Positions 10,503 through 24,580 are shown, counted from the first letter of the stretch. The stretch: DNA of 64,000 nt from Microbacterium oxydans (GCF_900095745.1 NZ_FMIR01000019.1:186001-250000); one strand, 5' to 3'. Numbers and translations are program-made. Notes: generated by a model not told the origin, from the letters alone.

Positions 10503-11419
10503 GATCCGGCCACCAACTCGTCTCCCCCGCGCAGACCGCGCCACCAGTCGACCGCGTTCATCGCTCCCTTGCCCGCAGGCTGCACCCTCGTGACGGCGAG
10601 TGCCCCGGTGCCCGTGCCGATGTGCAGAGCCGCCTTGGTACCCCGGAGACGCCCGGGAGGCAGCGATTCGGCATCCGGAGCCGGAACCGCCTCGAGAACC
10701 TTGAGGGGCTGACCGGCGACGGTGGTGTGCGCTCCCGGTTCGGGGGTCACGCCGCGGAACCGGGCGAAGACGGCCTCGAGGGGCTGGGTCCAGTCGAGCA
10801 GTCCGTCGGCCAGCGTGAGCTTGGCGGCGAAGGTCGGCTCGCCCTCCTGCGGAAGTGCCCGCGCCGTGCCGTCCGCGATCGCGGAGACCACGTCTGCCGT
10901 GAGTTCCGCGCCGTCGAGCGCGAGTGCCTCGAGCGCCTCGCCTGCGGTCGCCGTCTCGCGAACATCGATCTCCCGCATCGCGAACACGTCGCCCGCATCG
11001 AGCTCTGCGACGAGCTGGAACACACTTGCCCCGAGAGCACGATCTCCCGCGATGAGCGCACGCTGCACCGGAGCGGCGCCTCGCCATGCCGGCAGCAGCG
11101 AGAAGTGGAGGTTGATCCACCCGGCCTTCGGGGTGGAGAGCAGCGGCTCGCGCACCAGCCCGCCGTACGCGACGATCACACCGAGCTCGACCTGCAGCGC
11201 CGAGATCTCGGCCGTCGCGGCGTCGTCGAGCCGTGCGGTCTTGATCACGGGGAGCCCGAGCTCGAGGGCGGCCTGGGCGACCGGAGACGGTGTCAGCACC
11301 CGCCGTCTCCCGAGCGGGGCATCGGGCCGCGTCACGACGGCGGCGATGTCGTGCGAGGTCGCGAGACGTCGCAGGGTGGGCACGGCGGCAGCGGGTGTGC
11401 CGGCGAAGACGATGCGCAT
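10499..11419 (-). CDS. fmt: Methionyl-tRNA formyltransferase
   Basis: Formylates initiator Met-tRNA using 10-formyl-THF. It has 306 residues. The N-terminus MRIVFAGTPAAAVPTLR and the folate-site motif NLHFSLLPAWRGAAP (Asn, His, and the SLLP loop near residue 110) are clear, followed by a C-terminal tRNA-binding barrel. It starts 18 bases past the PriA-like gene and overlaps rsmB. Confidence 0.96.
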   Translation of the reverse strand: MRIVFAGTPAAAVPTLRRLATSHDIAAVVTRPDAPLGRRRVLTPSPVAQAALELGLPVIKTARLDDAATAEISALQVELGVIVAYGGLVREPLLSTPKAGWINLHFSLLPAWRGAAPVQRALIAGDRALGASVFQLVAELDAGDVFAMREIDVRETATAGEALEALALDGAELTADVVSAIADGTARALPQEGEPTFAAKLTLADGLLDWTQPLEAVFARFRGVTPEPGAHTTVAGQPLKVLEAVPAPDAESLPPGRLRGTKAALHIGTGTGALAVTRVQPAGKGAMNAVDWWRGLRGGDELVAGS

Positions 11420-11437
11420 GAAGGTTCTCCGGAAGGG

Positions 11438-13396
11438 TCAGAGCTCTGGTTCGAGGATATCGAGGCGGACGGAGAGCGTGCTCTTGGTCGCACGCCCTTT
11501 CCTGCGGCGGCCGCTCACCGCTTCGGCGACGACGGCGGCGCGCAGGGCGGTCGCCACGCGGGAACCGGAGCCGTAGTCGAACCTCACGAGGGCGCGTACG
11601 CGAGGCGGGACGTCGTCGGACTCGACGGGCACGGGGCCGAGTACCGCGTCTGCGGGCAGGGCGAGTTCGGTGAGTGCAGCGAGAGCACTCGCGACCGCCG
11701 GAACCGAGCCCTGGACCAGGGCGACCCTGGTCGTCGGTGGCATATGCAGCGGCGCCCTGCTCTCCAGCTCCGACCGGGCGTGGCCCGCCTGGTTCCAGGT
11801 CGCGAACGCCTTCGCGGCGGCCCCGTTGACCCCGACCAGGTGGATGGGCGCGCCGGGTGCGGCCAGCGCGGCCGCGTTCGACCACCAGCGAAGACATGAC
11901 TCCGCGACGCGAAGATCGGGAGCCTGGAGCATGCGGGGGCCGTCGAGCAGCACGACGGCACGGTATCCGCTCTCGGCGATCGGCTCCGCGCCGCGGGTGG
12001 CGACCACCAGCGCCGGCTTGTCGGGCACTCGTTCGACCGGGTGCGCGCTGTCTGCGACGATCACCCGCACGCCAGGGAACGCCCGACCGAGCTCGTCGGC
12101 GGTGCGCTCGCTCCCCGAGGAGGCGAGTCGCAGCTTGGTGGAGGAGCACGCAGGGCACGCCCAGGCGCTGGATGCCCGACCGCACCATCCGCACACCGGC
12201 ACAGCGCCACGGTGCTTTGCGCCGAGCGGACCGCCGCAGTGGGGGCACCGCGCCGGTGCCCGGCACTCGGCGCAGACGAGTGAGGGAGAGAACCCGGGTC
12301 GGGAGACCTGCACGAGCACCGGCCCTTCCGCAGCAGCAGTGCGCGCGGCGAGGAAAGCGGAGGACGGCATCCGCTGGGCCGTCGGCTGCTCCATCTCCTG
12401 CGGTGTGCTGAGCACGACGCGAGGAAGCACACGGCGTGCCGCCCTCACATCCTGCAGCCAGCCGAGAACCACGAGACGCTCCACGTCGGTGGTGCGGGTG
12501 TGCCCGGCGAAGAGCAGCGCCGAGCCCTCGAGCTCCTGCCGAAGGAGCGCGGCGTCGCGGGCGTTCACATACGGGGCCAGTGGCTCCCCCAGGAGAGGAT
12601 CGCCGTCGTCCCAGATCGCGACCAGCCCGGCAACGACCGGGGAGTACACGGCCGAGCGGTTGCCCACCACGATGCACGGCGCGTCCTCGAGCGTGCGCAG
12701 GAATCCGCGGTAGCGGTCGGGGTTCGTCTGCCGGGAGTCGTGGCGCACGACCGCTCCGGCGGGCACGAGAGCGTCGAGCGCAGCGAGGAGCCTGTCGAGA
12801 TCACGGCTGTCGGGGACGACGATGATCGACGACTTCCCCGCCGCGAGCATCCGGGCTGCGGAAGATGCCAGCAGTCGCGCCCACGCCTGCACGCCGTCGA
12901 CGAGTTGAGGAATCGCCTCCACGGCGGCGCGTCCGCCCGCGTCGAGCACGGCACCGAGCCCGTCATAGAGTCCGACGGTGCCCTCGGCCACCGCGAGTGC
13001 CTCCGGGTCCGGCATCTCGGCGGGCGCATCGGCGGTCCAGGCCTTCTCGACACGCACCTGACGCTTGGGGATCACCAGGCGCAGCACGTCGGACGCCGAA
13101 CCGGCTGCCCGGTCGGCCACCCGGCGCGCGAGGGTGTGCAGACGTTCGGGCAGGACCGGGACCTCCGACACGACGCTCTCCACTTCGGAGAGCGGACGGT
13201 CGGCGTCGTCTTCTGTGCCGATCTCGACGACGTAGCCGTCGATCACACGCCCGGCGGTGCGCAGCGGCACGCGGACCCGGACTCCGAGCGGTACGTCGCC
13301 CAGTTCCGCAGGGAGGGCGTAGTCGAAGAGCCGATCGAGTTGAGGCAGCGGGGAATCGAGGAGCACGCGCGCGATGCGCCGGCTCTCCGGAGGCAT
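11438..13396 (-). CDS. PriA-like primosomal protein N', helicase motifs degenerate
   Basis: A 652-residue relative of PriA from ATG (MPPESRRIARVLL); upstream codons belong to the metK overlap zone. The N-terminal DNA-binding domain (LDRLFDYALP, GVRVRVPLRTAGRVIDGYV) and the zinc region with four CxxC pairs (CAEC, CPHC, CGWC, CPAC, about residues 383-425) are kept. The Walker A position reads RMLAAGKSSIIVV and the DEAH position reads AIWDDGDPLLGEP, so neither ATPase motif is intact. This degeneration is known for actinobacterial PriA homologues, so it is probably a replication-restart scaffold without helicase action. It lies 16 bases after metK and is followed by fmt. Confidence 0.85.
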   Translation of the reverse strand: MPPESRRIARVLLDSPLPQLDRLFDYALPAELGDVPLGVRVRVPLRTAGRVIDGYVVEIGTEDDADRPLSEVESVVSEVPVLPERLHTLARRVADRAAGSASDVLRLVIPKRQVRVEKAWTADAPAEMPDPEALAVAEGTVGLYDGLGAVLDAGGRAAVEAIPQLVDGVQAWARLLASSAARMLAAGKSSIIVVPDSRDLDRLLAALDALVPAGAVVRHDSRQTNPDRYRGFLRTLEDAPCIVVGNRSAVYSPVVAGLVAIWDDGDPLLGEPLAPYVNARDAALLRQELEGSALLFAGHTRTTDVERLVVLGWLQDVRAARRVLPRVVLSTPQEMEQPTAQRMPSSAFLAARTAAAEGPVLVQVSRPGFSPSLVCAECRAPARCPHCGGPLGAKHRGAVPVCGWCGRASSAWACPACSSTKLRLASSGSERTADELGRAFPGVRVIVADSAHPVERVPDKPALVVATRGAEPIAESGYRAVVLLDGPRMLQAPDLRVAESCLRWWSNAAALAAPGAPIHLVGVNGAAAKAFATWNQAGHARSELESRAPLHMPPTTRVALVQGSVPAVASALAALTELALPADAVLGPVPVESDDVPPRVRALVRFDYGSGSRVATALRAAVVAEAVSGRRRKGRATKSTLSVRLDILEPEL

Positions 13397-13412
13397 CAGG
13401 ACCGCGGTCCCA

Positions 13413-14606
13413 TCAGAGGCCGGCAGCGCGGCGCAGCTCTTCGACGCGGTCGGTGCGCTCCCACGTGAAATCGGGGAGTTCTCGCCCGAAGTGGCCGTAC
13501 GCGGCCGTCTGGGCGTAGATCGGACGCAGCAGATCGAGCTGCTCGATGATCGCCTGCGGACGCAGATCGAACACCGAGGTGATCGCCTGCGTGATGACCT
13601 CGTCGGACACCTTGCCGGTGCCGAAGGTCTCGACGTAGAGACCGACCGGACGTGCGACGCCGATCGCATAGGCGATCTGCACCTCGAGGCGGTCTGCGAG
13701 CCCCGCCGCCACCGCGTTCTTCGCCACCCATCGGGTCGCGTAGGCACCGGAGCGGTCGACCTTCGACGGGTCCTTTCCGCTGAAGGCTCCCCCGCCGTGG
13801 CGGGAGGCTCCGCCGTACGTGTCGATGATGATCTTGCGGCCGGTGAGCCCGGCGTCTCCCTTGGGACCACCGGTCACGAAGGGGCCGGCCGGGTTGATGT
13901 AGAGGGTGACATCGTCGAGGTCGAGACCGGTCGTCGCCAGCACGGGGTCGATCACATGCTCGCGAACCTGCGCCTGCAGGTCTTCCTGCGAGATGTCGGG
14001 GTGGTGCTGCGTCGAGACCACGACGGCGTCGACCGTCTTCGGGGTGAAGCCGTCGTAGCCGAGGGTCACCTGGGTCTTGCCGTCGGGGCGGAGGAACGGC
14101 AGCACACCGGAGCGGCGCACTTCCGTCAACCGCTCGGCGAGCCGGTGCGCGGTCCACGCGGCCATCGGCATGAGCTGCGGGGTCTCGTTCGTCGCGAAGC
14201 CGAACATGATGCCCTGGTCGCCGGCGCCGAGGGCGTCGAGCGGATCGACCGACGATCCGTCGCGATGCTCCTGAGCGCTGTCGACGCCGTGCGCGATGTC
14301 GGTCGACTGCTCGCCCACCGACACGCTGACACCGCAGGAGTCACCGTCGAAGCCGGTCTCGCTGGAGGTGTAGCCGATGCCGTTCACGACCTGGCGGACG
14401 ATCGTGGGGATGTCGACGTAGGCCTCGGTGCGGATCTCGCCGGCGACGTGCACGAGGCCCGTCGTGACGAGCGTCTCCACCGCGACGCGGGAGTCTCTGT
14501 CCTTGGCGATGAGCCCGTCGAGGATGCTGTCCGAGATCTGATCGCAGATCTTGTCCGGATGCCCCTCGGTGACGGACTCGGACGTGAACAGACGCAGGGC
14601 GCTCAT
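13413..14606 (-). CDS. metK: S-adenosylmethionine synthetase
   Basis: Makes SAM from methionine and ATP. It has 397 residues from ATG ([19 protein letters not shown]). Signatures are [16 protein letters not shown] (residues 15-30), [16 protein letters not shown], and the P-loop-like [16 protein letters not shown]. The longer open frame upstream runs into rpoZ and is not used. A hairpin (14658-14685) separates it from rpoZ. Confidence 0.97.
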   Translation of the reverse strand: MSALRLFTSESVTEGHPDKICDQISDSILDGLIAKDRDSRVAVETLVTTGLVHVAGEIRTEAYVDIPTIVRQVVNGIGYTSSETGFDGDSCGVSVSVGEQSTDIAHGVDSAQEHRDGSSVDPLDALGAGDQGIMFGFATNETPQLMPMAAWTAHRLAERLTEVRRSGVLPFLRPDGKTQVTLGYDGFTPKTVDAVVVSTQHHPDISQEDLQAQVREHVIDPVLATTGLDLDDVTLYINPAGPFVTGGPKGDAGLTGRKIIIDTYGGASRHGGGAFSGKDPSKVDRSGAYATRWVAKNAVAAGLADRLEVQIAYAIGVARPVGLYVETFGTGKVSDEVITQAITSVFDLRPQAIIEQLDLLRPIYAQTAAYGHFGRELPDFTWERTDRVEELRRAAGL

Positions 14607-14657
14607 CGAAACTCCAGAACGGGACGGACAGAGGGAGGGTGTTGCACCCATTCTGGA

Positions 14658-14685
14658 CCGCGCCTCCGACAGAAGGGAGGCGCGG
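14658..14685 (-). terminator. Hairpin between rpoZ and metK
   Basis: CCGCGCCTCC and GGAGGCGCGG form a perfect ten-base stem around an eight-base loop, nine bases after the rpoZ stop. There is no clear T-run, as is common in high-GC actinobacteria. It may end rpoZ transcripts or attenuate into metK. Confidence 0.6.
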
Positions 14686-14694
14686 CCTCGAATA

Positions 14695-14949
14695 TCACTC
14701 TGCGTGACGCAGGCGGAGCTTGTCCTCGTTGATCTCGTGCAGCGCGATGGTGAGCGGCTTGTCCTCGACGGAGGAGTCGACCAGCGGACCCACGTTGTCG
14801 AACAGGTTGCCCTCGTGCAGGTCGGAGTAGTAGTCGTTGATCTGGCGCGCACGCTTGGCGGCGTAGATCACGAGCTCGTACTTGGAGTCGACGCGGTCGA
14901 GCAGGTTGTCGATGGGGGGATCGATGATGCCGTTGTTGTGTCCGGCCAT
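14695..14949 (-). CDS. rpoZ: RNA polymerase omega subunit
   Basis: An 84-residue omega subunit that helps assemble beta-prime. The motif [28 protein letters not shown] is the family core (residues 11-38), followed by an acidic C-terminal half ending in [15 protein letters not shown]. It stands downstream of gmk, the standard bacterial neighbour order. Confidence 0.95.
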   Translation of the reverse strand: MAGHNNGIIDPPIDNLLDRVDSKYELVIYAAKRARQINDYYSDLHEGNLFDNVGPLVDSSVEDKPLTIALHEINEDKLRLRHAE

Positions 14950-15015
14950 GATGAGACCTCCTGGTCAGGCGACGGGATCGTCGCGAAGTCGGTGCGAAAT
15001 GGCGCGCGAAGACGC

Positions 15016-15927
15016 TCAGCGCGCAGAGCTTGAAGACAATTCTACGACCTCGCGGGCCGCCGTGGCGACGTCCTCGTTCACGATGAGGTGATCGAACTCG
15101 TTCTGCGCGGCGAGTTCACCCTTGGCGGTGCGCAGTCGGCGGGCGCGTTCCTCGGCATCCTCGGTGCCGCGGCCGACCAGTCGATGCACCAATTCGTCCC
15201 AGCTCGGAGGCAGCAGGAAGATGAGCGTCGCGGCCGGTTCTGCGGCGCGCACCTGACGAGCGCCCTGCAGGTCGATCTCGAGCAGAACCGTCTTGCCGGC
15301 AGCCAGAGCCTCGTCGATGGGCCCCCGTGGCGTGCCGTAGCGCGACTTGTTGTGGACCACGGCGTGCTCGAGGAGTTCCCCGTCGGCGATCAGCCGATCG
15401 AACTCGGCGTCGTCCACGAAGTAGTAGTGGACGCCGTCGATCTCACCGGGGCGCGGCGGCCGTGTGGTCGCCGACACCGAGAGGTGGATCTCCGGATTGT
15501 GCTCTCGGATGTGCGCGGCCACGGTGCCCTTGCCGACCGCGGTGGGTCCGGCGAGCACGAGCAGTCGACTCCGCGCCTCTCGCGCGCTCGGAACGGGGAA
15601 GCGCGTGTCGAGCCATTCCTCCAGCACCCGGCGCTGACGAGCTCCGAGACCGCCGAGGCGCTTGACCGGAGAGATCTGCAGCTCCTCCAGCACGCGGTCG
15701 CGCTTGCCGGCACCGATCGCGGGGAGGGCGAGGAGGAAGTCGGTGATGCGCATCGACCCCTCGACCGAGTCCGCATCCTCCGTGGCGCGGTGCAGCACGG
15801 TCTGCGGAGTCACCACCCGCATCGTGAGGTCGCGCTTGACCGAAGCCCGCGCGCGACGGCGTTCGACGGCACGGCGCGCCGCGGCAGCCCTGTCGACTTC
15901 GGGAACCGTGCGCTGCGCGTCAGACAC
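15016..15927 (-). CDS. gmk: Actinobacterial IHF (mIHF) fused to guanylate kinase
   Basis: A 303-residue two-part protein. Residues about 35-108 match the actinobacterial integration host factor mIHF, a nucleoid DNA-binding protein: [19 protein letters not shown], then [21 protein letters not shown], the helix-turn-helix end. Residues about 120-300 are guanylate kinase, with P-loop [11 protein letters not shown] (127-135), [19 protein letters not shown] and [12 protein letters not shown]. In mycobacteria and Streptomyces mIHF and Gmk are separate neighbouring genes; here one open frame with no internal stop joins them behind a basic N-terminus. It overlaps pyrF by eight bases at its start. It converts GMP to GDP and may also bind DNA. 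Confidence 0.93.
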   Translation of the reverse strand: MSDAQRTVPEVDRAAAARRAVERRRARASVKRDLTMRVVTPQTVLHRATEDADSVEGSMRITDFLLALPAIGAGKRDRVLEELQISPVKRLGGLGARQRRVLEEWLDTRFPVPSAREARSRLLVLAGPTAVGKGTVAAHIREHNPEIHLSVSATTRPPRPGEIDGVHYYFVDDAEFDRLIADGELLEHAVVHNKSRYGTPRGPIDEALAAGKTVLLEIDLQGARQVRAAEPAATLIFLLPPSWDELVHRLVGRGTEDAEERARRLRTAKGELAAQNEFDHLIVNEDVATAAREVVELSSSSAR

Positions 15928-16761
15928 CGGCCACCTCGCGGTACTCGGTGGCGCGAGCGGTGATCGCCTCGGCCAGATCCGCGGGACCTGCCGAGAGAAT
16001 GCTGCGGCTCTCGCTCGCGATCACAGAGTCCGACATGCGGCCGAAGCGGTGAGGGAGGTCGGCCGGCGTGGCACCCTGGGCGCCGAAGCCGGGAGCGAGG
16101 ATGGGAGCTGCCGGGGCGAAGGGTTCGATCCCGGCCAGGGTCCAGTCGACGGTCGCGCCGATGACGAAGCCGAAACTCCCCCACTCCCCTGCCGCCGACT
16201 CTGCGGCGTTGCGCGCAGAGACCTCGGTGATGACCGCGGCCGACACCGTCGCGCCGGTCGCGCCGGTGGAGCGCTGCAGGCCTTCGGCCTCGGGGTTGCT
16301 GGTCGCGGCGAGCACGAACAGCCCCTTAGCGTTTTCGGCAGCCAGGGCGAACGCCCCGTCGAGAGCTCCGACGCCGAGGAACGGGGTGACCGTGAGCGCG
16401 TCGGCTTCCAGGGGCGAACCCGGAGCCAGCCACGCACGCGCGTAGTCGTCCATCGTGGAACCGATGTCCCCCCGCTTGGCGTCGGCGATCACGATGAGCC
16501 CGGCGGCGCGTGCCGCCCCGAGAACGTCTTCGAGTGCGGCGATGCCCTGCGAACCGAAGCGCTCGAAGAACGAGACCTGCGGTTTCACGATGCCCACCCG
16601 CCCGGAAGCGGCCTCGACCGTGCGCAGACCGAACTCACGCACGCCCTGTGCGTCGTCGCTCAGCCCCCACGCCGCGAGCAGCGCGGCGTGGGGGTCGATG
16701 CCGACGCAGAGCGGTCCGCGTGCGTGCAGCGCCGCTCGGACCCGCTCGCCGAAGCGTTCGC

Positions 16762-16765
<4 letters not shown>
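15920..16765 (-). CDS. pyrF: Orotidine 5'-phosphate decarboxylase (type 2)
   Basis: Last step of UMP synthesis. At 281 residues with [17 protein letters not shown] at the start and [17 protein letters not shown] at about residue 95, it is the type 2 (mycobacterial) form rather than the short E. coli form. The DAKRGD motif holds the catalytic Asp-Lys-Asp set. It overlaps carB (ATGA) upstream and the mIHF-gmk gene downstream. Confidence 0.96.
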
Positions 16766-20048
<3,283 letters not shown>

Positions 20049-20049
<1 letters not shown>

Positions 20050-21227
20050 TACTTGGAGTCCTTCTGGCTTGCGATGACCAGGTCGCGGAACCTGTCGAAG
20101 AGGTAGTTGGCGTCGTGCGGGCCGGCCGCCGCCTCGGGGTGGTACTGCACCGAGAAGGCCGGGATGTCGAGGGCGCGGAGGCCCTCGACGACGTTGTCGT
20201 TGAGGCCGACATGGCTGACCTCGACCTTGCCGTAGCCGTTCGGGCTGTCGAACGAGCCCTCCAGGGGCGCCTCGACCGCGAAGCCGTGGTTGTGGGCCGT
20301 GATCTCGACCTTGCCGGTCTGCTTGTCGAGCACCGGCTGGTTGATGCCACGGTGGCCGAAGGGCAGCTTGTAGGTGCCGAGGCCGAGCGCGCGACCGAGC
20401 AGCTGGTTGCCGAAGCAGATGCCGAAGAACGGGAGGCCGTCATCGAGCACCGAGCGGAGCAGCTCGACGTGGTCGCCGGAGGCCGCAGGGTCGCCGGGGC
20501 CGTTCGAGTAGAAGACCGCGACGGGGTCGATCGCACGGATCTCGTCGATCGTCACGTCCTGCGGGAGCACGTGCACCTCGAAGCCGCGGGCGGCGAGGTT
20601 GTCGATCGTCGCCTGCTTCACGCCGAGGTCGAGCACGGCGAGGTTGCCGATCCGGTCCCCCATCGCCGTGGTGATGGTCACGACGTCGACCGAGACCTCG
20701 GCGGAGAGGTTGCGCCCCGCCATCTCGGGCGCTTCGCGGACGATACGCACCTGCTCTTCCGGGTCGAGGTCGGCATCAGCACCGGAGAAGATCCCGCCGC
20801 GCATGGAGCCCGCCGAGCGGATGTGGCGGGTGATCGAACGCGTGTCGATGCCGCTGATGCCCACGACGCCGTCCTCGACGAGCACGTCGTCGAGTGAGGC
20901 GTTCGCGCGCCAGTTCGACACGACGCGCGAAGGGTCGCGCACGATGTAGCCGGCGACCCAGATGCGGCGGGACTCCGCGTCTTCGTCGTTCATGCCGGTG
21001 TTGCCGATGTGAGGTGCCGTCTGCAGGACGATCTGACCCGCGTACGAGGGGTCGGTGATCGTCTCCTGGTATCCGGACATGCCGGTCGCGAAGACGACCT
21101 CACCCAGGGTGCGGCCGCGGGCACCGTACGCGCGTCCGGTGTGGCGGGTGCCGTCTTCCAGCACGAGGACGGCGGGATCGGGGAGCTGAGCCGCAGGGGC
21201 CTGTCCCGGGGGTGTCGAGAGTGTCAT
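20049..21227 (-). CDS. carA: Carbamoyl-phosphate synthase small subunit
   Basis: Glutaminase subunit of carbamoyl-phosphate synthase, 392 residues. The N-terminal CPSase domain includes [18 protein letters not shown]. The class I amidotransferase domain has the nucleophile in [16 protein letters not shown] and the His/Glu pair in [12 protein letters not shown]. Its ATG overlaps the stop of the upstream PH-like gene. Confidence 0.97.
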
Positions 21228-21736
21228 GACGTTGCTCCAGTGTCGGGGGCGGCGGGGACGAGCCGCTGCAGGTCGGAGATGAGATTCCGCGGGTCGCCGG
21301 TGGCGAGCCGCAGGTAGCTGTCGACGATCGTGTCGTCGTCGATGTTCCAGGCGATGCGCACGAGGCCGCCGGGCTCGACGACCCGGTCGATCGTGACCGT
21401 GGCGCGGTCGACGGCGACGAGCCGGGCGTTCGCGAGGAACACCGTCGGCGCGCCGTCGAGGCAGAGGGCGATGCCGCGATCCGTGAGGGCGAGTTCGCCG
21501 CGGGCCCGGTACGCGAGGGGCGACACCGCCAGACGCTCGAGCGGCTGCTCGTGCCGTGTGGTCGACACGTACAGCACCTCGTCGCGGCGGGAGACCTCCG
21601 CATGCTCCGGAACCCCCAGCGGGGCCGTGAACACGGAATCGCGGCGGATTCGTCGTCGCCAGGCGAAGAGCATGGTGAGCAGTACAAGGAGCGCGACCGC
21701 GATCGTGATCGCGACAGCGAGGTCCCGAGCGCTCAT
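21224..21736 (-). CDS. PH-like domain membrane protein in the pyr operon
   Basis: A 170-residue protein from ATG ([17 protein letters not shown]), with one N-terminal membrane helix (residues 6-25) followed by RRRIRRDS and a soluble domain rich in beta strands. It resembles the PH-like proteins often found between pyrC and carA in actinobacteria. The function is unknown. Its start overlaps the pyrC stop and its stop overlaps carA, so it is made together with the pyrimidine enzymes, on the inner face of the membrane if the positive-inside rule holds. Confidence 0.75.
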   Translation of the reverse strand: MSARDLAVAITIAVALLVLLTMLFAWRRRIRRDSVFTAPLGVPEHAEVSRRDEVLYVSTTRHEQPLERLAVSPLAYRARGELALTDRGIALCLDGAPTVFLANARLVAVDRATVTIDRVVEPGGLVRIAWNIDDDTIVDSYLRLATGDPRNLISDLQRLVPAAPDTGATS

Positions 21737-23037
21737 GCGCCGAGCTCCTCGACGACGCTGCCGCCGTCGACGGTGAGGACGCCCCCGTGGATCGTATACT
21801 CGACCCGTCCGGGAAGAGCCCTGCCGAGGTACGGCGAGTTCACACTGCGGCCGTGCAGATCGGCTTCGGTGAAGACGCCGTCGACGGAGGCGTCGTAGAG
21901 CGTGATCTGGGCGGGCTGACCGACCTCGAGCGGAGTGCCGTGACCGGCGAGGCTGCCGATACGCGCCGGCGTCGCGCTCATCACCCGTGCGACATCGGAC
22001 CACTCCAGCAGCCCGGTCTGCACCATCGACTGGTGCACGACGCGCAGTGCGCTCTCGAGGCCCACCATGCCGTTCGCGGCGGCCTGCCACTCGCACGCCT
22101 TGTGCTCGCTCGGGTGCGGGGCGTGATCGGTGGCCACGATGTCGATGGTGCCGTCGGCGAGCCCCTCGCGCACGGCGAGCACATCCTCTTCCCGGCGCAG
22201 GGGCGGGTTGACCTTGTACCGCGCGTCGTATCCGCGCACGAGCTCGTCGGTCAGCAGCAGGTGATGAGGGGTGACCTCGGCCGTGACATCGATTCCGCGT
22301 TTCTTGGCCCAGCGGATGATGTCCACCGACCCTGCGGTCGAGAGGTGGCACACGTGCAGGCGCGAGCCGACGTGCTCCGCGAGCAGCACGTCGCGGGCGA
22401 TGATCGACTCCTCGGCGACGGCGGGCCAGCCGGCAAGGCCGAGCTCCGCCGAGACCGTGCCCTCGTTCATCTGCGCACCCTCGGTGAGGCGGGGATCCTG
22501 CGCGTGCTGCGCGATGACGCCCCCGAAGGACTTCACATACTCGAGCGCGCGGCGCATGATCAGCGGGTCGAACACGCAGAAGCCGTCGTCGCTGAAGACG
22601 CGGACCTGCGCGCGGGACGTCGCCATGGCGCCCAGCTCGGCGAGACGCTCGCCCTTCTGGCCGACCGTGACCGCGCCGATGGGCTGCACGGTGGCGTAGC
22701 CGGCGGCTTCGCCGAGGGCGAGCTCCTGCTCGACCACGCCGGCGGTGTCGGCGACCGGCGAGGTGTTGGGCATGGCGAAGACGGCCGTGAAGCCGCCGGC
22801 GGCTGCAGCCCTCGTGCCGGTGAGGATGGTCTCGGAGGCTTCGTAGCCCGGCTCCCGCAGATGCGTGTGGAGGTCGACGAGACCGGGGAGCGCGACGAGT
22901 CCCGCTGCGTCCACGACGCGTGCACCGGTCCGGCTCAGTCCGCTGCCGATCTCGGCGATCCGGCCGTCCTCGATGATGATGTCGGCGCTCTCGGCACCGA
23001 GAAGCTGCGCACCGGTGATGACGAGGGTCTCGTTCAC
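21733..23037 (-). CDS. pyrC: Dihydroorotase
   Basis: Amidohydrolase that closes carbamoyl aspartate to dihydroorotate. It has 434 residues, class I type. Metal ligands are in [13 protein letters not shown] (about residues 55-67), the later histidines in VIAQHAQD and VCHLSTAGS, and the aspartate in [17 protein letters not shown]-type overlaps link it to pyrB and the PH-like gene. Confidence 0.97.
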   Translation of the reverse strand: MNETLVITGAQLLGAESADIIIEDGRIAEIGSGLSRTGARVVDAAGLVALPGLVDLHTHLREPGYEASETILTGTRAAAAGGFTAVFAMPNTSPVADTAGVVEQELALGEAAGYATVQPIGAVTVGQKGERLAELGAMATSRAQVRVFSDDGFCVFDPLIMRRALEYVKSFGGVIAQHAQDPRLTEGAQMNEGTVSAELGLAGWPAVAEESIIARDVLLAEHVGSRLHVCHLSTAGSVDIIRWAKKRGIDVTAEVTPHHLLLTDELVRGYDARYKVNPPLRREEDVLAVREGLADGTIDIVATDHAPHPSEHKACEWQAAANGMVGLESALRVVHQSMVQTGLLEWSDVARVMSATPARIGSLAGHGTPLEVGQPAQITLYDASVDGVFTEADLHGRSVNSPYLGRALPGRVEYTIHGGVLTVDGGSVVEELGA

Positions 23038-23999
23038 AGGTCTCCCCCTCGTTCGTCGTCTCGTTCTCCTGCCAGCAGCAGGTACAGCACCGCCATACGG
23101 ACAGAAACCCCGTTCGTGACCTGTTCCAGCACCGTCGAACGGGGGGAATCGGCTGCTTCCGAAGAGATCTCCAGTCCCCGGTTCATGGGTCCGGGGTGCA
23201 TCACAATGCTACCGCCCGGAAGAGCCGCCACACGCCGCGCGTCCAGGCCCCAGCGTCGGGAATACTCCCGCTCAGTCGGGAAATACGCGGCGTTCATCCG
23301 TTCCAGCTGGATGCGCAGCATCATCACCGCGTCCGGCTCCTCCGCCAGCGCCTGATCGAGGTCGTACACGACGCGGACCGGCCAGAGCGAGACGTTCTGG
23401 GGAACCAGCGTCGGCGGAGCCACCAGCGTGACTTCGGCACCGAGCGTGGTGAGCAGCCAGACGTTCGAGCGGGCGACCCGTGAGTGCAGGACGTCGCCCA
23501 CGATCACGACGCGCATTCCGCTCAGGTCCTGGCCGCGGCTGTCGGCGCCGAACCGACGCTTGCGGATGGTGAAGGCGTCGAGCAGAGCCTGGGTCGGATG
23601 CTCATGGGTGCCGTCGCCGGCGTTCACGACCCCGGCCGAGATCCACCCGCTGGTCGCGAGGGTCTGCGGTGCACCGGAGCCCGGGTGACGGACCACGACC
23701 GCGTCGGCGCCGATCGCCTCGAGCGTCTGCGCGGTGTCCTTCAGGCTCTCGCCCTTCGAGACGCTGGAGCCCTTCGCGGCGAAGTTGATGACGTCGGCGG
23801 AGAGTCGCTTGGCGGCGGCTTCGAACGAGATGCGCGTACGCGTCGAGTCCTCGAAGAAGAGGTTCACGACCGTCTTGCCGCGCAGGGTCGGAAGCTTCTT
23901 GACCTCACGGGACTGCGTGTCGGACATGTCCTCGGCGACATCGAGGATGCGCAGAGCCGTGGTCCTGTCGAGAGTGCGGGTGTCGAGGAGGTGTCTCAT
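23034..23999 (-). CDS. pyrB: Aspartate carbamoyltransferase catalytic subunit
   Basis: Joins carbamoyl phosphate and aspartate. It has 321 residues. The carbamoyl phosphate signature [13 protein letters not shown] lies at about residues 48-60, [12 protein letters not shown] in the second half and [13 protein letters not shown] near the end. No PyrI regulatory subunit is nearby, as expected for a pyrR-type operon. It overlaps pyrR (ATGA). Confidence 0.97.
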   Translation of the reverse strand: MRHLLDTRTLDRTTALRILDVAEDMSDTQSREVKKLPTLRGKTVVNLFFEDSTRTRISFEAAAKRLSADVINFAAKGSSVSKGESLKDTAQTLEAIGADAVVVRHPGSGAPQTLATSGWISAGVVNAGDGTHEHPTQALLDAFTIRKRRFGADSRGQDLSGMRVVIVGDVLHSRVARSNVWLLTTLGAEVTLVAPPTLVPQNVSLWPVRVVYDLDQALAEEPDAVMMLRIQLERMNAAYFPTEREYSRRWGLDARRVAALPGGSIVMHPGPMNRGLEISSEAADSPRSTVLEQVTNGVSVRMAVLYLLLAGERDDERGGDL

Positions 24000-24526
24000 T
24001 CGCCGATCGTCACCTCTTCGGCCCCGTCGTTCTCGAGGAGGCGTACGTTGACCCGCTCGGTGCGGGCGGAGGGGATGTTCTTGCCGATGAAGTCCGGCCG
24101 GATCGGAAGCTCACGGTGCCCGCGGTCGACGAGGATCGCGAGGCGCACGACCGCGGGGCGTCCGATGGACTGGATCGCGTCGAGAGCGGCGCGGATGCTG
24201 CGGCCGGAGAAGAGCACGTCGTCGACGAGCACGACGGTCTTGCCGTCGATGCCGCCGACCGGGATCTCGGTCGGCTGCGGAGAACGGGTCGGGTGCTTAG
24301 CGAGGTCATCGCGGAACAGCGTGACATCGAGTGATCCGACGGGGACGGACTGCTGCGCGATCTCGCTGATCAGCAGGCCGAGGCGGTGAGCGAGAGTGAC
24401 GCCGCGGGTCGGGATGCCCAGCAGGACGAGGTTCTCGGCGCCTCGATTGGATTCGAGGATCTCGTGCGCGATACGGGTCAGCGCTCGTGAGATGTCGGCT
24501 TCGTGCAGCACAGTGCGCATGCTCAT
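23996..24526 (-). CDS. pyrR: Pyrimidine operon regulator / uracil phosphoribosyltransferase
   Basis: RNA-binding regulator that senses UMP and can also act as a weak uracil phosphoribosyltransferase. It has 176 residues from the ATG at 24526 ([12 protein letters not shown]), which sits about seven bases after a GGGAG site; the ATG two codons later is less well placed. The PRPP motif is [14 protein letters not shown]. As the first gene of the pyr-car operon it probably represses through the leader. In actinobacteria this is thought to act on translation, and I cannot see a clear attenuator in the short leader. Confidence 0.95.
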   Translation of the reverse strand: MSMRTVLHEADISRALTRIAHEILESNRGAENLVLLGIPTRGVTLAHRLGLLISEIAQQSVPVGSLDVTLFRDDLAKHPTRSPQPTEIPVGGIDGKTVVLVDDVLFSGRSIRAALDAIQSIGRPAVVRLAILVDRGHRELPIRPDFIGKNIPSARTERVNVRLLENDGAEEVTIGE

Positions 24527-24580
24527 CGGCCGCTCCCTTCTCCGCCTCACAGGACGGTGTTAAAGGTTGCTTGTCATGCC

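Noticed and set aside
9006..12677. A 1,223-codon minus-strand frame running through rsmB, fmt and part of the priA-like gene
   Set aside because: Only the last 498 codons resemble a protein (RsmB); the rest is out of frame with fmt and the priA-like gene, which are clear.
11438..13870. Extended start for the PriA-like protein reaching into metK
   Set aside because: The extra 158 residues are a metK shadow; the ATG at 13396 gives the family N-terminus.
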